Of a DNA stretch of 64,000 nucleotides, positions 35,361 to 43,215 are shown one piece after another. Both the position numbers and the translations under genes were made by a program. Each line of letters starts with the position of its first letter. The first letter of the stretch is position 1. This DNA comes from JAOARY01 sp045345765 (GTDB lineage: Bacteria > Bacillota > Clostridia > Peptostreptococcales > Peptostreptococcaceae), in assembly GCA_045345765.1 (NCBI GenBank), contig CP148265.1:1674001-1738000 (forward strand). The letters run 5' to 3'. Under the pieces are notes generated by a model. It searched no databases. It was given only the letters and a program-made list of their open reading frames with translations, and was not told where the DNA came from.

Positions 35361-36413
35361 ATGAGAGAATTTGATTATAAAAAAATAGATAATGATTTAT
35401 TTGTACCTGAAATTATGAATCTTATATCTAAAATTCATGAATATAAGGGGAAGCAAGAATTATTTATAGAAGCAAAACCAGATATATTAAATTCGATGCT
35501 AGAAATTGCAAAAATTCAAAGTACAGGAGCTTCTAATCGTATAGAAGGTATATTTACATCGGATGCAAGGTTAAGTGAATTAGTTTCAAAGAAATCAGAG
35601 CCACTTAATAGAAATGAAGAAGAAATTGCAGGCTACAGAGAAGTGTTAAATACGATACATGAAAATTATGAATATATATCTGTAAGATCTAATGTGATTT
35701 TACAATTACACAGAGATTTATATTCATATCATCCAAGTTCAAATTCTGGAAAATATAAAAATCAAGATAATATAATTGAAGAAGTAGATAGTAAAGGGAA
35801 TCATCATATTAGATTTGAACCTATATCGGATTTTGAAACACCTGAGTCAATGCAAGCTCTTTGTAAAACTTATAATGATGCTATAAAAGAAGATAGAATT
35901 GATCCATTAATACTAATATCGAAGTTCATTTTAGATTTTTTGAGCATACATCCATTTAATGATGGTAATGGTAGAATGAGTAGGCTTTTAACTTTGCGCT
36001 TATTATATCAACATGGTTATATCGTGGGTAAATATATCAGTATAGAGATGCTTATAGAAAATACAAAAGACAGTTATTATGAAATGTTAAAAGCTAGTTC
36101 AAATAATTGGCATCAAAACAAAAATTCTTATTATCCATTTGTGAAATATTATCTTAGCATAATATTAAAAGCTTACAAGGAATTTGCAAATAGAGTGGAA
36201 ACAGTTACATTAAAAGGTCTAAATAAATCCCAAAGAGTTAAGGATTTATTTGATAATAAACTCGGCAAAATTTCAAAATCAGATATACAAAAATTTTGTC
36301 CAGATATAAGTGTTGCAACAACTGAAAAATCATTATCAAAACTATTAAAAGAAAAATATATAATAAAAGTTGGAAGCGGAAGAGCAACATCTTATGTAAA
36401 AAATTATGATTAA
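35361..36413 (+). CDS. Fic-domain protein (AMP transferase family)
   Basis: A 350-residue Fic protein with the complete active motif HPFNDGNGR at 197-205 and an N-terminal inhibitory helix motif SNRIEG at 58-63 (the Glu62 that blocks ATP). The C-terminal 70 residues look like a winged helix. Class II Fic proteins AMPylate target proteins and regulate themselves through this helix. The start follows TAGGGAGAATTAAA. It is not in an operon; it diverges from the orphan HicB. Confidence 0.92.
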   Translation: MREFDYKKIDNDLFVPEIMNLISKIHEYKGKQELFIEAKPDILNSMLEIAKIQSTGASNRIEGIFTSDARLSELVSKKSEPLNRNEEEIAGYREVLNTIHENYEYISVRSNVILQLHRDLYSYHPSSNSGKYKNQDNIIEEVDSKGNHHIRFEPISDFETPESMQALCKTYNDAIKEDRIDPLILISKFILDFLSIHPFNDGNGRMSRLLTLRLLYQHGYIVGKYISIEMLIENTKDSYYEMLKASSNNWHQNKNSYYPFVKYYLSIILKAYKEFANRVETVTLKGLNKSQRVKDLFDNKLGKISKSDIQKFCPDISVATTEKSLSKLLKEKYIIKVGSGRATSYVKNYD

Positions 36414-36546
36414 AAAGTGATTGTATTAATGTTTTTAATTGTATTTTAGCTTTTGTAAAACTAATGTAAACAATATAAGTATTAATAGTAAGTAAAAAGG
36501 GATATCATATATTTGTTAAACAATATAAATATACAAGGAGGATATT

Positions 36547-37287
36547 ATGAATAATTTTAAGAATTGGGTATTGGTAGTGGTTTCAATCATATTATCGCTT
36601 GGAATAATTGTATCATCTGCTATAATGACAAATGGATTCATAAAGGTAAAAGAAACGAAGAACGAACTTGTTGTAAAAGGTTCATCAAAACAACAGATAA
36701 AATCGGATTTGGTGGTTTGGAATGGTAGTTTTTCTTATGAATCTCCTAATCTTTCGGATGCATATGCGGGGATAAAAGAAAGTGAAAAGAAAGTTAAAGC
36801 ATATTTACAAAAAGCAGGGGTAGAAGAAGACCAAATTGTTATGTCTTCAATAAATACGATAAAATTAAATAAAAGACTTCCATACGGGAATGGCTATTCA
36901 AATGAAGTTGAAAAGTACAGACTTATTCAAGATGTAAAAATAGAATCAAAAGAAATAGACAAGATAACACAAATATCAAGAAAATCAACAGATCTTATAA
37001 ATGAAGGTGTGGAATTTGAATCATATCCACCAAGTTATTTATATACTAAATTGGCTGATTTGAAGGTTGAAATGATTGGTAAAGCTACAAAAGATGCAAA
37101 AGAAAGAGCTCAAAAAATGCTTGAGGTTACAGGCAATTCAGTAGGAAAATTAAATTCTGCAAGAGTTGGGATATTCCAAATAACACCTCTTTATTCAAAT
37201 GAAGTATCAGATTATGGAATAAATGATAATTCGTCAATAGATAAAGAAATAACAGCTGTTGTTACTTGTAGTTTTGAAGTTAAATAA
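36547..37287 (+). CDS. SIMPL-domain (DUF541) protein, membrane-anchored
   Basis: A 246-residue protein with an N-terminal hydrophobic segment (WVLVVVSIILSLGIIVSSAI) and a SIMPL domain (ELVVKGSSKQQIKSDLVVWNGSF... KDAKERAQKMLEVTGNSVGKL). The domain lies outside the membrane and has no established activity. The start follows AAGGAGGATATT. It ends at a strong terminator. Confidence 0.88.
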   Translation: MNNFKNWVLVVVSIILSLGIIVSSAIMTNGFIKVKETKNELVVKGSSKQQIKSDLVVWNGSFSYESPNLSDAYAGIKESEKKVKAYLQKAGVEEDQIVMSSINTIKLNKRLPYGNGYSNEVEKYRLIQDVKIESKEIDKITQISRKSTDLINEGVEFESYPPSYLYTKLADLKVEMIGKATKDAKERAQKMLEVTGNSVGKLNSARVGIFQITPLYSNEVSDYGINDNSSIDKEITAVVTCSFEVK

Positions 37288-37304
37288 AAAATAAATATAA
37301 ATAA

Positions 37305-37351
37305 AACAAAAAAGCTATACAAAGTATTTAATTGACTTTGTTATAGCTTTT
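37305..37351 (+). terminator. Rho-independent terminator
   Basis: Arms AAAAAGCTATA-CAAAGT and ACTTTG-TTATAGCTTTTTTT around a 9-nt loop follow the SIMPL gene. Confidence 0.88.
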
Positions 37352-37443
37352 TTTGAATTGTAAAACTATTTAATCGAAATAAGATTTTATAAAAAAATAT
37401 TATTAAATTCCGTTTATTTTTTATCAAAAATTGCATAAATATG

Positions 37444-37472
37444 TTGACAAGATGTAAGAATATTTATATAAT
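37444..37472 (+). promoter_or_regulatory. Perfect consensus promoter with no gene behind it
   Basis: TTGACA and TATAAT are separated by exactly 17 bp. The riboswitch has its own promoter 145 bp further on, and no ORF lies between. It may drive a small RNA or give an alternative start for the riboswitch transcript. Confidence 0.75.
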
Positions 37473-37588
37473 TGCTATAACATAGAAAAAAGGGTTGTTT
37501 TTGGCTGGAAAACGTTTGTATTTTCAATGCTTTTAGAGTCTTAATAATCATTTTCAATTACAATTCAATTAATAAATATAAATTTTTA

Positions 37589-37617
37589 TTGACTTTATAA
37601 ATATATTTTTGTAGAAT
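37589..37617 (+). promoter_or_regulatory. Promoter of the glycine riboswitch transcript
   Basis: TTGACT and TAGAAT lie 17 bp apart, about 80 bp before the first aptamer. Confidence 0.7.
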
Positions 37618-37696
37618 ATGAAAATATCTAATAAAAATATTTTTAAGTAAATTCTATTTGTATTTATTAAAAATTTTTATTACAACTTAATATCAA

Positions 37697-37885
37697 TCGG
37701 ATGAAGATAGCGGGAGAAGGTAAAGTAATACCTACCGAAGAAGTAAATCTTTCAGGTTTCTAAACAAAAGTAAGATAGGACCGTTATTGGACGAACCTCT
37801 GGAGAGACTCTATAGAGCACCGAAGGAGCAAATAATCTTTTTTAAGATTATGAAACTTTCAGGTAAAAGGACAGGGGATTTAAGG
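37697..37885 (+). ncRNA. Tandem glycine riboswitch
   Basis: Two glycine aptamers stand in series. The first has GCGGGAGAAGG, ACCGAAGAAGUAAA and UUUCAGGU, then GGACCG. The second has GGACGAACCUCUGGAGAGA, CACCGAAGGAGCAAAU and ACUUUCAGGUAAAAGGACAGGG. These are the conserved elements of the class. A terminator follows, and the next gene is an alanine/glycine symporter, so glycine binding should control readthrough into it. Confidence 0.93.
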
Positions 37886-37927
37886 CAAGGTTATATTTTT
37901 ATAGCTTGTATTTTGCATTGGATCTTT

Positions 37928-37960
37928 AGAGGTATTTATTTATTTAAATACCTCTTTTTT
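37928..37960 (+). terminator. Riboswitch-controlled terminator
   Basis: A 10-bp stem (AGAGGTATTT with AAATACCTCT) followed by TTTTTT lies 45 nt after the second aptamer and 100 nt before the symporter gene. Confidence 0.85.
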
Positions 37961-38060
37961 AATACCCTTTAGCGAAATAAAGCAATAAAAGGATGAAGAG
38001 TTTTTTATTTTCTTTGCTTTAAGTTCCTGCCAACAAATCAAAAAAAGGAGAGATTCAAAT

Positions 38061-39431
38061 ATGACGAAATTGGCAGAAATTTTAAAAACTATTGATAATT
38101 TAGTATGGGGACCACCTTTACTAATACTACTTGTAGGTACAGGAATTTATTTAACATTTTCACTTGGACTAATTCAAATTACTAAATTACCTTTGGCATT
38201 AAAATATTTATTTTCTAAGGATGAAAAAGATTTTAATGAAGGAGAAGGTGACATTTCTAGTTTTAAAGCTTTATGTACAGCTTTATCAGCAACTATTGGT
38301 ACAGGAAATATTGTAGGTGTAGCAACTGCAATCAAGCTTGGAGGACCTGGTGCATTATTTTGGATGTGGATGGCAGCATTCTTTGGTATGGCAACAAAAT
38401 ACAGTGAATGTATGCTTTCTGTAAAATATAGAACATTTGATGAGAATAATAACGCCTGTGGAGGACCGATGTTTTATATCGAAAAAGGTGTAAAAGGATT
38501 TTTTGGAAGCTTTTTGGCTAAGGCATTTGCATTCTTTGGTATCATGGTAGCATTCTTTGGCATAGGAACTTTTGCTCAAGTTGATTCTATTACAACTGGT
38601 CTTAATGGTGCTTTTGGACTTAATAAAGTTTTGGTTGGAATTATACTAACTATATTAGTAGCGTTTGTAACGCTAGGAGGAATCCAAAAAATTTCAAAAG
38701 CAGCAGAACTTATAGTTCCTTTCATGACAGCATCTTATATAATAGCAAGTCTTTTAATTTTAGCTCTTAATTTCAGCGAATTATCAAATGCAGTATCTTT
38801 AGTTATTAAAGGTGCATTTACTCCAATTGCAGCAACAGGAGGATTTTTGGGTTCAACAATGATTTTGGCGATGAGAACTGGGGTATCAAGAGGTGTATTT
38901 TCTAATGAATCTGGTCTTGGTTCAGCTCCTATTGCAGCAGCCGCAGCTAAGTCAAAATCTCATGTTAAACAAGGTCTTATATCTATGACAGGGACATTTT
39001 TTGACACTATATTAGTTTGTACTATGACAGGTCTAGTTCTTATAATAACTGGTTTTTGGTCGTCAACATATGAAGGAGCTTCAATGACTTCTATGGCATT
39101 TAGAACTGGTATGAAGATAGATTTATTAGGACTTTTAATAGTTAATGTTGGACTTTGTTTCTTTGCTTTTACAACTATTTTAGGTTGGAATTATTATGGA
39201 GAAAGATGTGTTGTTTATTTATTTGGTAATAAAAAAGTAAAGTTTTATAAGTGGATATTTATAGGGCTTATTGCAATTGGACCTTATTTAGAACTTAGTA
39301 CAATTTGGACTTTGGCTGATATAGTAAATGGACTTATGGCAATACCAAATCTTATAGGTCTTATAATGCTTAGAGATGTTATAAAAGTGGATACTAAAAA
39401 TTATTTTGAAAAACTTAAGAATGTAGCTTAA
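38061..39431 (+). CDS. Sodium:alanine/glycine symporter (AGCS family)
   Basis: A 456-residue transporter with the family signatures GTGNIVGVATAIKLGGPGALFWMW, GGPMFYIEKG, GVFSNESGLGSAPIAAAAA and the late LGWNYYGERC. It imports glycine or alanine with sodium. The upstream tandem glycine riboswitch indicates glycine as the main substrate or signal. The start follows AAAAAGGAGAGATTCAAAT. Threonine aldolase, which makes glycine from threonine, is the next gene. Confidence 0.93.
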   Translation: MTKLAEILKTIDNLVWGPPLLILLVGTGIYLTFSLGLIQITKLPLALKYLFSKDEKDFNEGEGDISSFKALCTALSATIGTGNIVGVATAIKLGGPGALFWMWMAAFFGMATKYSECMLSVKYRTFDENNNACGGPMFYIEKGVKGFFGSFLAKAFAFFGIMVAFFGIGTFAQVDSITTGLNGAFGLNKVLVGIILTILVAFVTLGGIQKISKAAELIVPFMTASYIIASLLILALNFSELSNAVSLVIKGAFTPIAATGGFLGSTMILAMRTGVSRGVFSNESGLGSAPIAAAAAKSKSHVKQGLISMTGTFFDTILVCTMTGLVLIITGFWSSTYEGASMTSMAFRTGMKIDLLGLLIVNVGLCFFAFTTILGWNYYGERCVVYLFGNKKVKFYKWIFIGLIAIGPYLELSTIWTLADIVNGLMAIPNLIGLIMLRDVIKVDTKNYFEKLKNVA

Positions 39432-39552
39432 AACTAAATATAAAAATTGGATTAGATTTTTGTTTTATATTTTGAAATTTAATTAAAGGATTCTTTATTT
39501 GGGGTTAAAGAGTCTTTATATAAAAAATTAAAATACCAAGGGGGAAATATAA

Positions 39553-40611
39553 ATGAAAATGTTTTTAAGTGATAATGTGTCTGGAGTACACAAGAATGTA
39601 TTGGATGAACTTAGCAAGGTTAATGTGGAGCATGTAAATCCTTATTCTGATGATATGTATTCAAAAGAAGTAAAAGAGAAGTTTTGCAAATTATTTAATA
39701 AGGATGTTGATGTTTACTTTACAACCACAGGAACATCTGCAAATGTAATAGGAATATCAGGAATGATTAATTCTTATGAAGCTGTTATATGTAGCGAAAA
39801 TACACATATAAATGTTGATGAATGTGGTGCTTTTGAGAAGTTTTTAGGAGCAAAGATTTTATACTTTGAAACTAATGATGGTAAATTTGATATAAATAAA
39901 GCAAAGCGATTTTTAGAATATAAAGGTAGCAAACATAAGATACAGCCAAAAGCAGTTGCATTTAGTCAACCAACTGAGACTGGAACGGTATACAGTATAG
40001 AAGAGATTAAGGCTATTTGTGATTTTGCACATTCAAATAATCTACTTGTTCATATGGATGGTGCTAGAATTTCAAATGCAATTGCACATTTGGGTGTTAG
40101 TTTAGAGCAAATGGTAACAAAGACTGGAATTGATGTTTTATCATTTGGAGGAACGAAAAATGGAATGATGATGGGTGAAGCTATTATTATTTTAAACGAT
40201 GAAGTCAAAAAAGATTTTCTATTTAAAATGAAGCAAGCTATGCAGTTGGTATCTAAGGGAAGATTCATTGCAGCTCAATTTAGGGCCTATTTGACTAATG
40301 ATTTATGGGTACAAAATGCTAAAAAAGCAAATGAAATGGCACTTTTGCTCTATGAAAATTTAATTGAGTTTGACGATATAAGGGATGTAAGCAAGCCTGA
40401 TGCAAATATATTATTTGCAAAAATACCAAAGGCTTGGAATGATAAATTGATTAGAGATTACCCTTATTACATCGTAAATGAAGAAACGAATGAAGTTAGA
40501 TTCGTTACTTCATTTGATACATCTGAAAACGATATTAATGATTTTGTATCTAAGATTGGAAAAATTATAGATTTAAACCATTCTTTTAAGAAAAACTTAA
40601 TCTATAATTAA
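39553..40611 (+). CDS. ltaE: Low-specificity L-threonine aldolase
   Basis: A PLP-dependent cytosolic enzyme cleaving threonine to glycine and acetaldehyde. The 352 residues include the N-terminal FLSDNVSGVHKNVLDEL (the DNxSG signature of the family is usually SDNxAG), DGARISNAIAHLG and the PLP lysine Lys202 in SFGGTKNGMM. The start follows AAGGGGGAAATATAA. It lies 120 bp after the glycine symporter, so both genes serve glycine supply, possibly on one transcript. Confidence 0.92.
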   Translation: MKMFLSDNVSGVHKNVLDELSKVNVEHVNPYSDDMYSKEVKEKFCKLFNKDVDVYFTTTGTSANVIGISGMINSYEAVICSENTHINVDECGAFEKFLGAKILYFETNDGKFDINKAKRFLEYKGSKHKIQPKAVAFSQPTETGTVYSIEEIKAICDFAHSNNLLVHMDGARISNAIAHLGVSLEQMVTKTGIDVLSFGGTKNGMMMGEAIIILNDEVKKDFLFKMKQAMQLVSKGRFIAAQFRAYLTNDLWVQNAKKANEMALLLYENLIEFDDIRDVSKPDANILFAKIPKAWNDKLIRDYPYYIVNEETNEVRFVTSFDTSENDINDFVSKIGKIIDLNHSFKKNLIYN

Positions 40612-40701
40612 AATTTGTATTAAATTATTATTATTAGGGTAAAATCTATATATGATTTATCTTCAGATTTTAGTATTCATGATAATACAGGAGGAAGATA
40701 T

Positions 40702-41943
40702 ATGGATGTATTTGTAGCAAGACAACCAATTTTAGACGAAAATGAAAATATATTTGCTTATGAGCTTTTATATAGAGACAGCCCTAATAATTTTTTTAAG
40801 ACAGATTATACAGACGATAAGGTGACATCAATACTTCTAACTAATTCATATTTTAATATTGGTATGGAACAATTAATAGAAGGCAAAAGAGCTTTTATTA
40901 ATTTTGATGAAGTTCTTATAAAGAAAGAAATTCCTCTTATGTTTCCGCCAGAATCTATTGTAGTAGAAATCTTAGAACATGTTATTCCAGATAGAGATCT
41001 TATAAGAAAATTAAGAGCTTTAAAAGCAAAAGGATATACTATTGCATTAGATGATTTTACTGTAGGTTATGAATTTCAAAGTCTTATAGATATTGCAGAT
41101 ATTATAAAAGTAGACTTTATGTTAAATACAAAAGAAGATATTATAAATATAATTTTAAAACATAGAAATCATACAAGAAAGTTCTTAGCGGAAAAAGTTG
41201 AAGATAGAGAAACTTATTTATTTGCTAAAGATTTAGGTTTTTCTTATTATCAAGGATATTTCTTTAGCAAACCAAAGCTTATAAAGGGGAGAGAAATAAG
41301 TATAGGAGAGCTAGCTTATTTTGATATATTTAAGGAGATGGATAATCCAGAGCCTGAAATATCTAAGATTTCAAAGATTATAGAAAGAGATATTGCTCTA
41401 ACTTATAAACTTTTAAAGCTTGTAAATTCAAAGTTTGGACTTGCTAATGAAGTAACATCTATAAAGCATGCGCTTGCAATACTTGGACTTGCAGGGATAC
41501 AAAAATGGCTAACACTTCTTATGGTATCTGATATATCCAAAGGTCAAAATTCAGATATTGCAAAGATGGCTATGTTTAGATCTCGATTTGCGGAGCTTGT
41601 GGCAAAAAATACAGATGATTTAAGATTAAAAGCAGATGAAGTATCTTTAATGGGTCTAGTATCTTTAGTAGATGTACTTTTAAATAGACCTCTTGATGAG
41701 GTAATAAAAGAATTACCACTTTCTAAGGATATAAAAAATGCGCTTTTAAATAAATCTGGGCCATTTAATGTTATATATAAAATAATAAATGCTTATGAAC
41801 AAGGTCAGTGGAAAGAGATATATGAAATAGCAGAAGAACTTAAATTGGATATAGTAAAACTTCAAAATCTATATATTTCTTCTGTAACTTGGACTGATGA
41901 ATTATTTATATATATAGAAAATAAAGAATATGAACAAGCTTAA
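40702..41943 (+). CDS. EAL-like/HDOD signalling protein
   Basis: A 413-residue protein of the YuxH type. The N-terminal EAL-like domain (1-200) starts FVARQPILDENENIFAYELLYR, so the EAL triad reads ELL; ALDDFTVGYEFQSL and QGYFFSKPKL follow. The C-terminal HDOD domain (about 205-400) contains KISKIIERDIALTYKLLKLVNS and ALAILGLAGIQKWLTLL. Loss of the EAL residues suggests that it no longer cleaves cyclic di-GMP and acts as a sensor or scaffold. The start follows ACAGGAGGAAGATAT. Confidence 0.92.
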   Translation: MDVFVARQPILDENENIFAYELLYRDSPNNFFKTDYTDDKVTSILLTNSYFNIGMEQLIEGKRAFINFDEVLIKKEIPLMFPPESIVVEILEHVIPDRDLIRKLRALKAKGYTIALDDFTVGYEFQSLIDIADIIKVDFMLNTKEDIINIILKHRNHTRKFLAEKVEDRETYLFAKDLGFSYYQGYFFSKPKLIKGREISIGELAYFDIFKEMDNPEPEISKISKIIERDIALTYKLLKLVNSKFGLANEVTSIKHALAILGLAGIQKWLTLLMVSDISKGQNSDIAKMAMFRSRFAELVAKNTDDLRLKADEVSLMGLVSLVDVLLNRPLDEVIKELPLSKDIKNALLNKSGPFNVIYKIINAYEQGQWKEIYEIAEELKLDIVKLQNLYISSVTWTDELFIYIENKEYEQA

Positions 41944-41958
41944 ACTGATTAATAAAGC

Positions 41959-42030
41959 TGTGGATAAGTAATTTTATATAAAATTAATAAAACTGTGGAT
42001 AATTATTATTTAATTTATCCACAGTTTTTT
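41959..42030. terminator. Terminator built from DnaA-box-like repeats
   Basis: AAAACTGTGGATAA (to 42002) pairs with TTATCCACAGTTTT (from 42015) and a T-run follows; A-tracts allow use from the other side. A further TGTGGATAA copy is at 41959-41967. Each unit is an exact TTATCCACA on one strand. Confidence 0.75.
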
Positions 42031-42031
42031 A

Positions 42032-42796
42032 TTATTTATAACCTATAATACTAGCACCGATAGCGCCGATAAATTGAGAATCTTTTGGAATTATTATATC
42101 TTTTTTTATTATTTGTTTTAGTGTTTCTTTTATCAAATTAGATTGAGATAGACCACCTGTAAAGGCTATTTTTGAATCTTGATTAATTTTGCCAAGCAAA
42201 GATGAACCTCTATTACAAATAGATACGATAATTCCTTTTAATATACTATCTTTACTTTCACCTTTTGCAAGCAAAGAAATTACTTCTGATTCTGCAAATA
42301 CTGCACACATATTTGATATTTTAGAAGGCTTAACATCGTAAAAATCTAAATTATCCAGCTCATAAATATCAATACCTAATGTATTGCACATAATATTTAA
42401 GAATTTACCTGTACCAGCAGCACATTTATCATTCATAAGAAATTCTTTTACATTTCCATTATCGTCTAAGCTAATAACCTTACTATCTTGTCCACCAATA
42501 TCTAATATAGTTCTTATTGAATTATCATAATAATAAGCACCTTTACAATGACATGTTATTTCAGTTACACTCTTATCAATAAAATCCATAGAGACCCTAC
42601 CGTAACCAGTACCTATTACTTTTTTAATTTTGGATTTATCCAAATTATTTCTTTTAAGTAGCTCTTCATATATTTCTTTTGAAGTTGTTTTTGGACTCCA
42701 TGAAGTTGGCTTTATTATTTTATCCACAACATTTTGCCCATCAAATAAAACAGCTTTTGTAGCAGTTGAACCACTATCTATACCTATTGAATACAT
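42032..42796 (-). CDS. 2-hydroxyacyl-CoA dehydratase activator-type ATPase (HgdC/YjiL-like)
   Basis: A 254-residue ATPase of the BadF/BadG/HgdC family. It shows the ASKHA signs GIDSGSTATKAV and ILDIGGQDSKVI, and the two cysteines that bind the bridging [4Fe-4S] cluster, Cys125 in KCAAGTGKF and Cys164 in NMCAVFAESEV. The homodimer passes one electron to a dehydratase or double-cubane protein with ATP hydrolysis. Its likely partner is the protein at 43216. It is preceded at 14 bp by the DUF3343 gene. Confidence 0.93.
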   Translation of the reverse strand: MYSIGIDSGSTATKAVLFDGQNVVDKIIKPTSWSPKTTSKEIYEELLKRNNLDKSKIKKVIGTGYGRVSMDFIDKSVTEITCHCKGAYYYDNSIRTILDIGGQDSKVISLDDNGNVKEFLMNDKCAAGTGKFLNIMCNTLGIDIYELDNLDFYDVKPSKISNMCAVFAESEVISLLAKGESKDSILKGIIVSICNRGSSLLGKINQDSKIAFTGGLSQSNLIKETLKQIIKKDIIIPKDSQFIGAIGASIIGYK

Positions 42797-42810
42797 AAAA
42801 ACACCTCTTT

Positions 42811-43062
42811 TTAAAAATCAAACAGTTTTTTCTCGTTTGATTTATTTAATTCTTTTATACCTAATGTTTTGATACTTTGATTTTCATTTAATATATTATT
42901 TATTTTAGCTATATTTTCTTTATTAATTTTCATGGATATTCCACAGCAAGTTGATAATTTTCTAGGTGTTGGTGTTATAGTAAACGGTATATTTTTTTCA
43001 TCTAAAATTTTTTTTAATAACATTCCACTAGATTGATTTTCAAATAATATATAATATTCCAT
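42811..43062 (-). CDS. DUF3343 protein, putative sulfur/selenium carrier-like
   Basis: An 83-residue protein with the DUF3343 pattern: YYILFENQSSGMLLKKILDEKNIPFTITPTPRKLSTCCGISMKI. The Cys-Cys pair is the family hallmark. Such genes are frequently found between an HgdC-type activator and a dehydratase-like protein, as here. The biochemical role is not established. The start follows GAAAGGATTTATAAA. Confidence 0.88.
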   Translation of the reverse strand: MEYYILFENQSSGMLLKKILDEKNIPFTITPTPRKLSTCCGISMKINKENIAKINNILNENQSIKTLGIKELNKSNEKKLFDF

Positions 43063-43098
43063 TTTATAAATCCTTTCAATTCATATTATGTATAATCA

Positions 43099-43147
43099 AA
43101 AACTATAATGATAAACTTCAATTAATTTATAGTTTATCATTATAGTT
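43099..43147 (-). terminator. Terminator between dehydratase-like gene and DUF3343 gene
   Basis: A perfect 18-bp stem (AACTATAATGATAAACT with its complement) around an 11-nt loop is followed on the minus strand by a T-run. The dehydratase-like gene can therefore be transcribed alone. Confidence 0.85.
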
Positions 43148-43215
43148 TATTTATTTTAACTTAATTAATGTGAAATTGTCCCATCATCTTTAGCTGGGAG
43201 ATAAATAGCATGTTT

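Noticed and set aside
37787..37972. 61-codon ORF before the glycine symporter
   Set aside because: It overlaps the second glycine aptamer and the terminator, and has no ribosome binding site.
41959..42728. Chromosomal origin oriC
   Set aside because: DnaA-box-like sequences are present, but dnaA, dnaN and an AT-rich unwinding region with 13-mers are not found around them.
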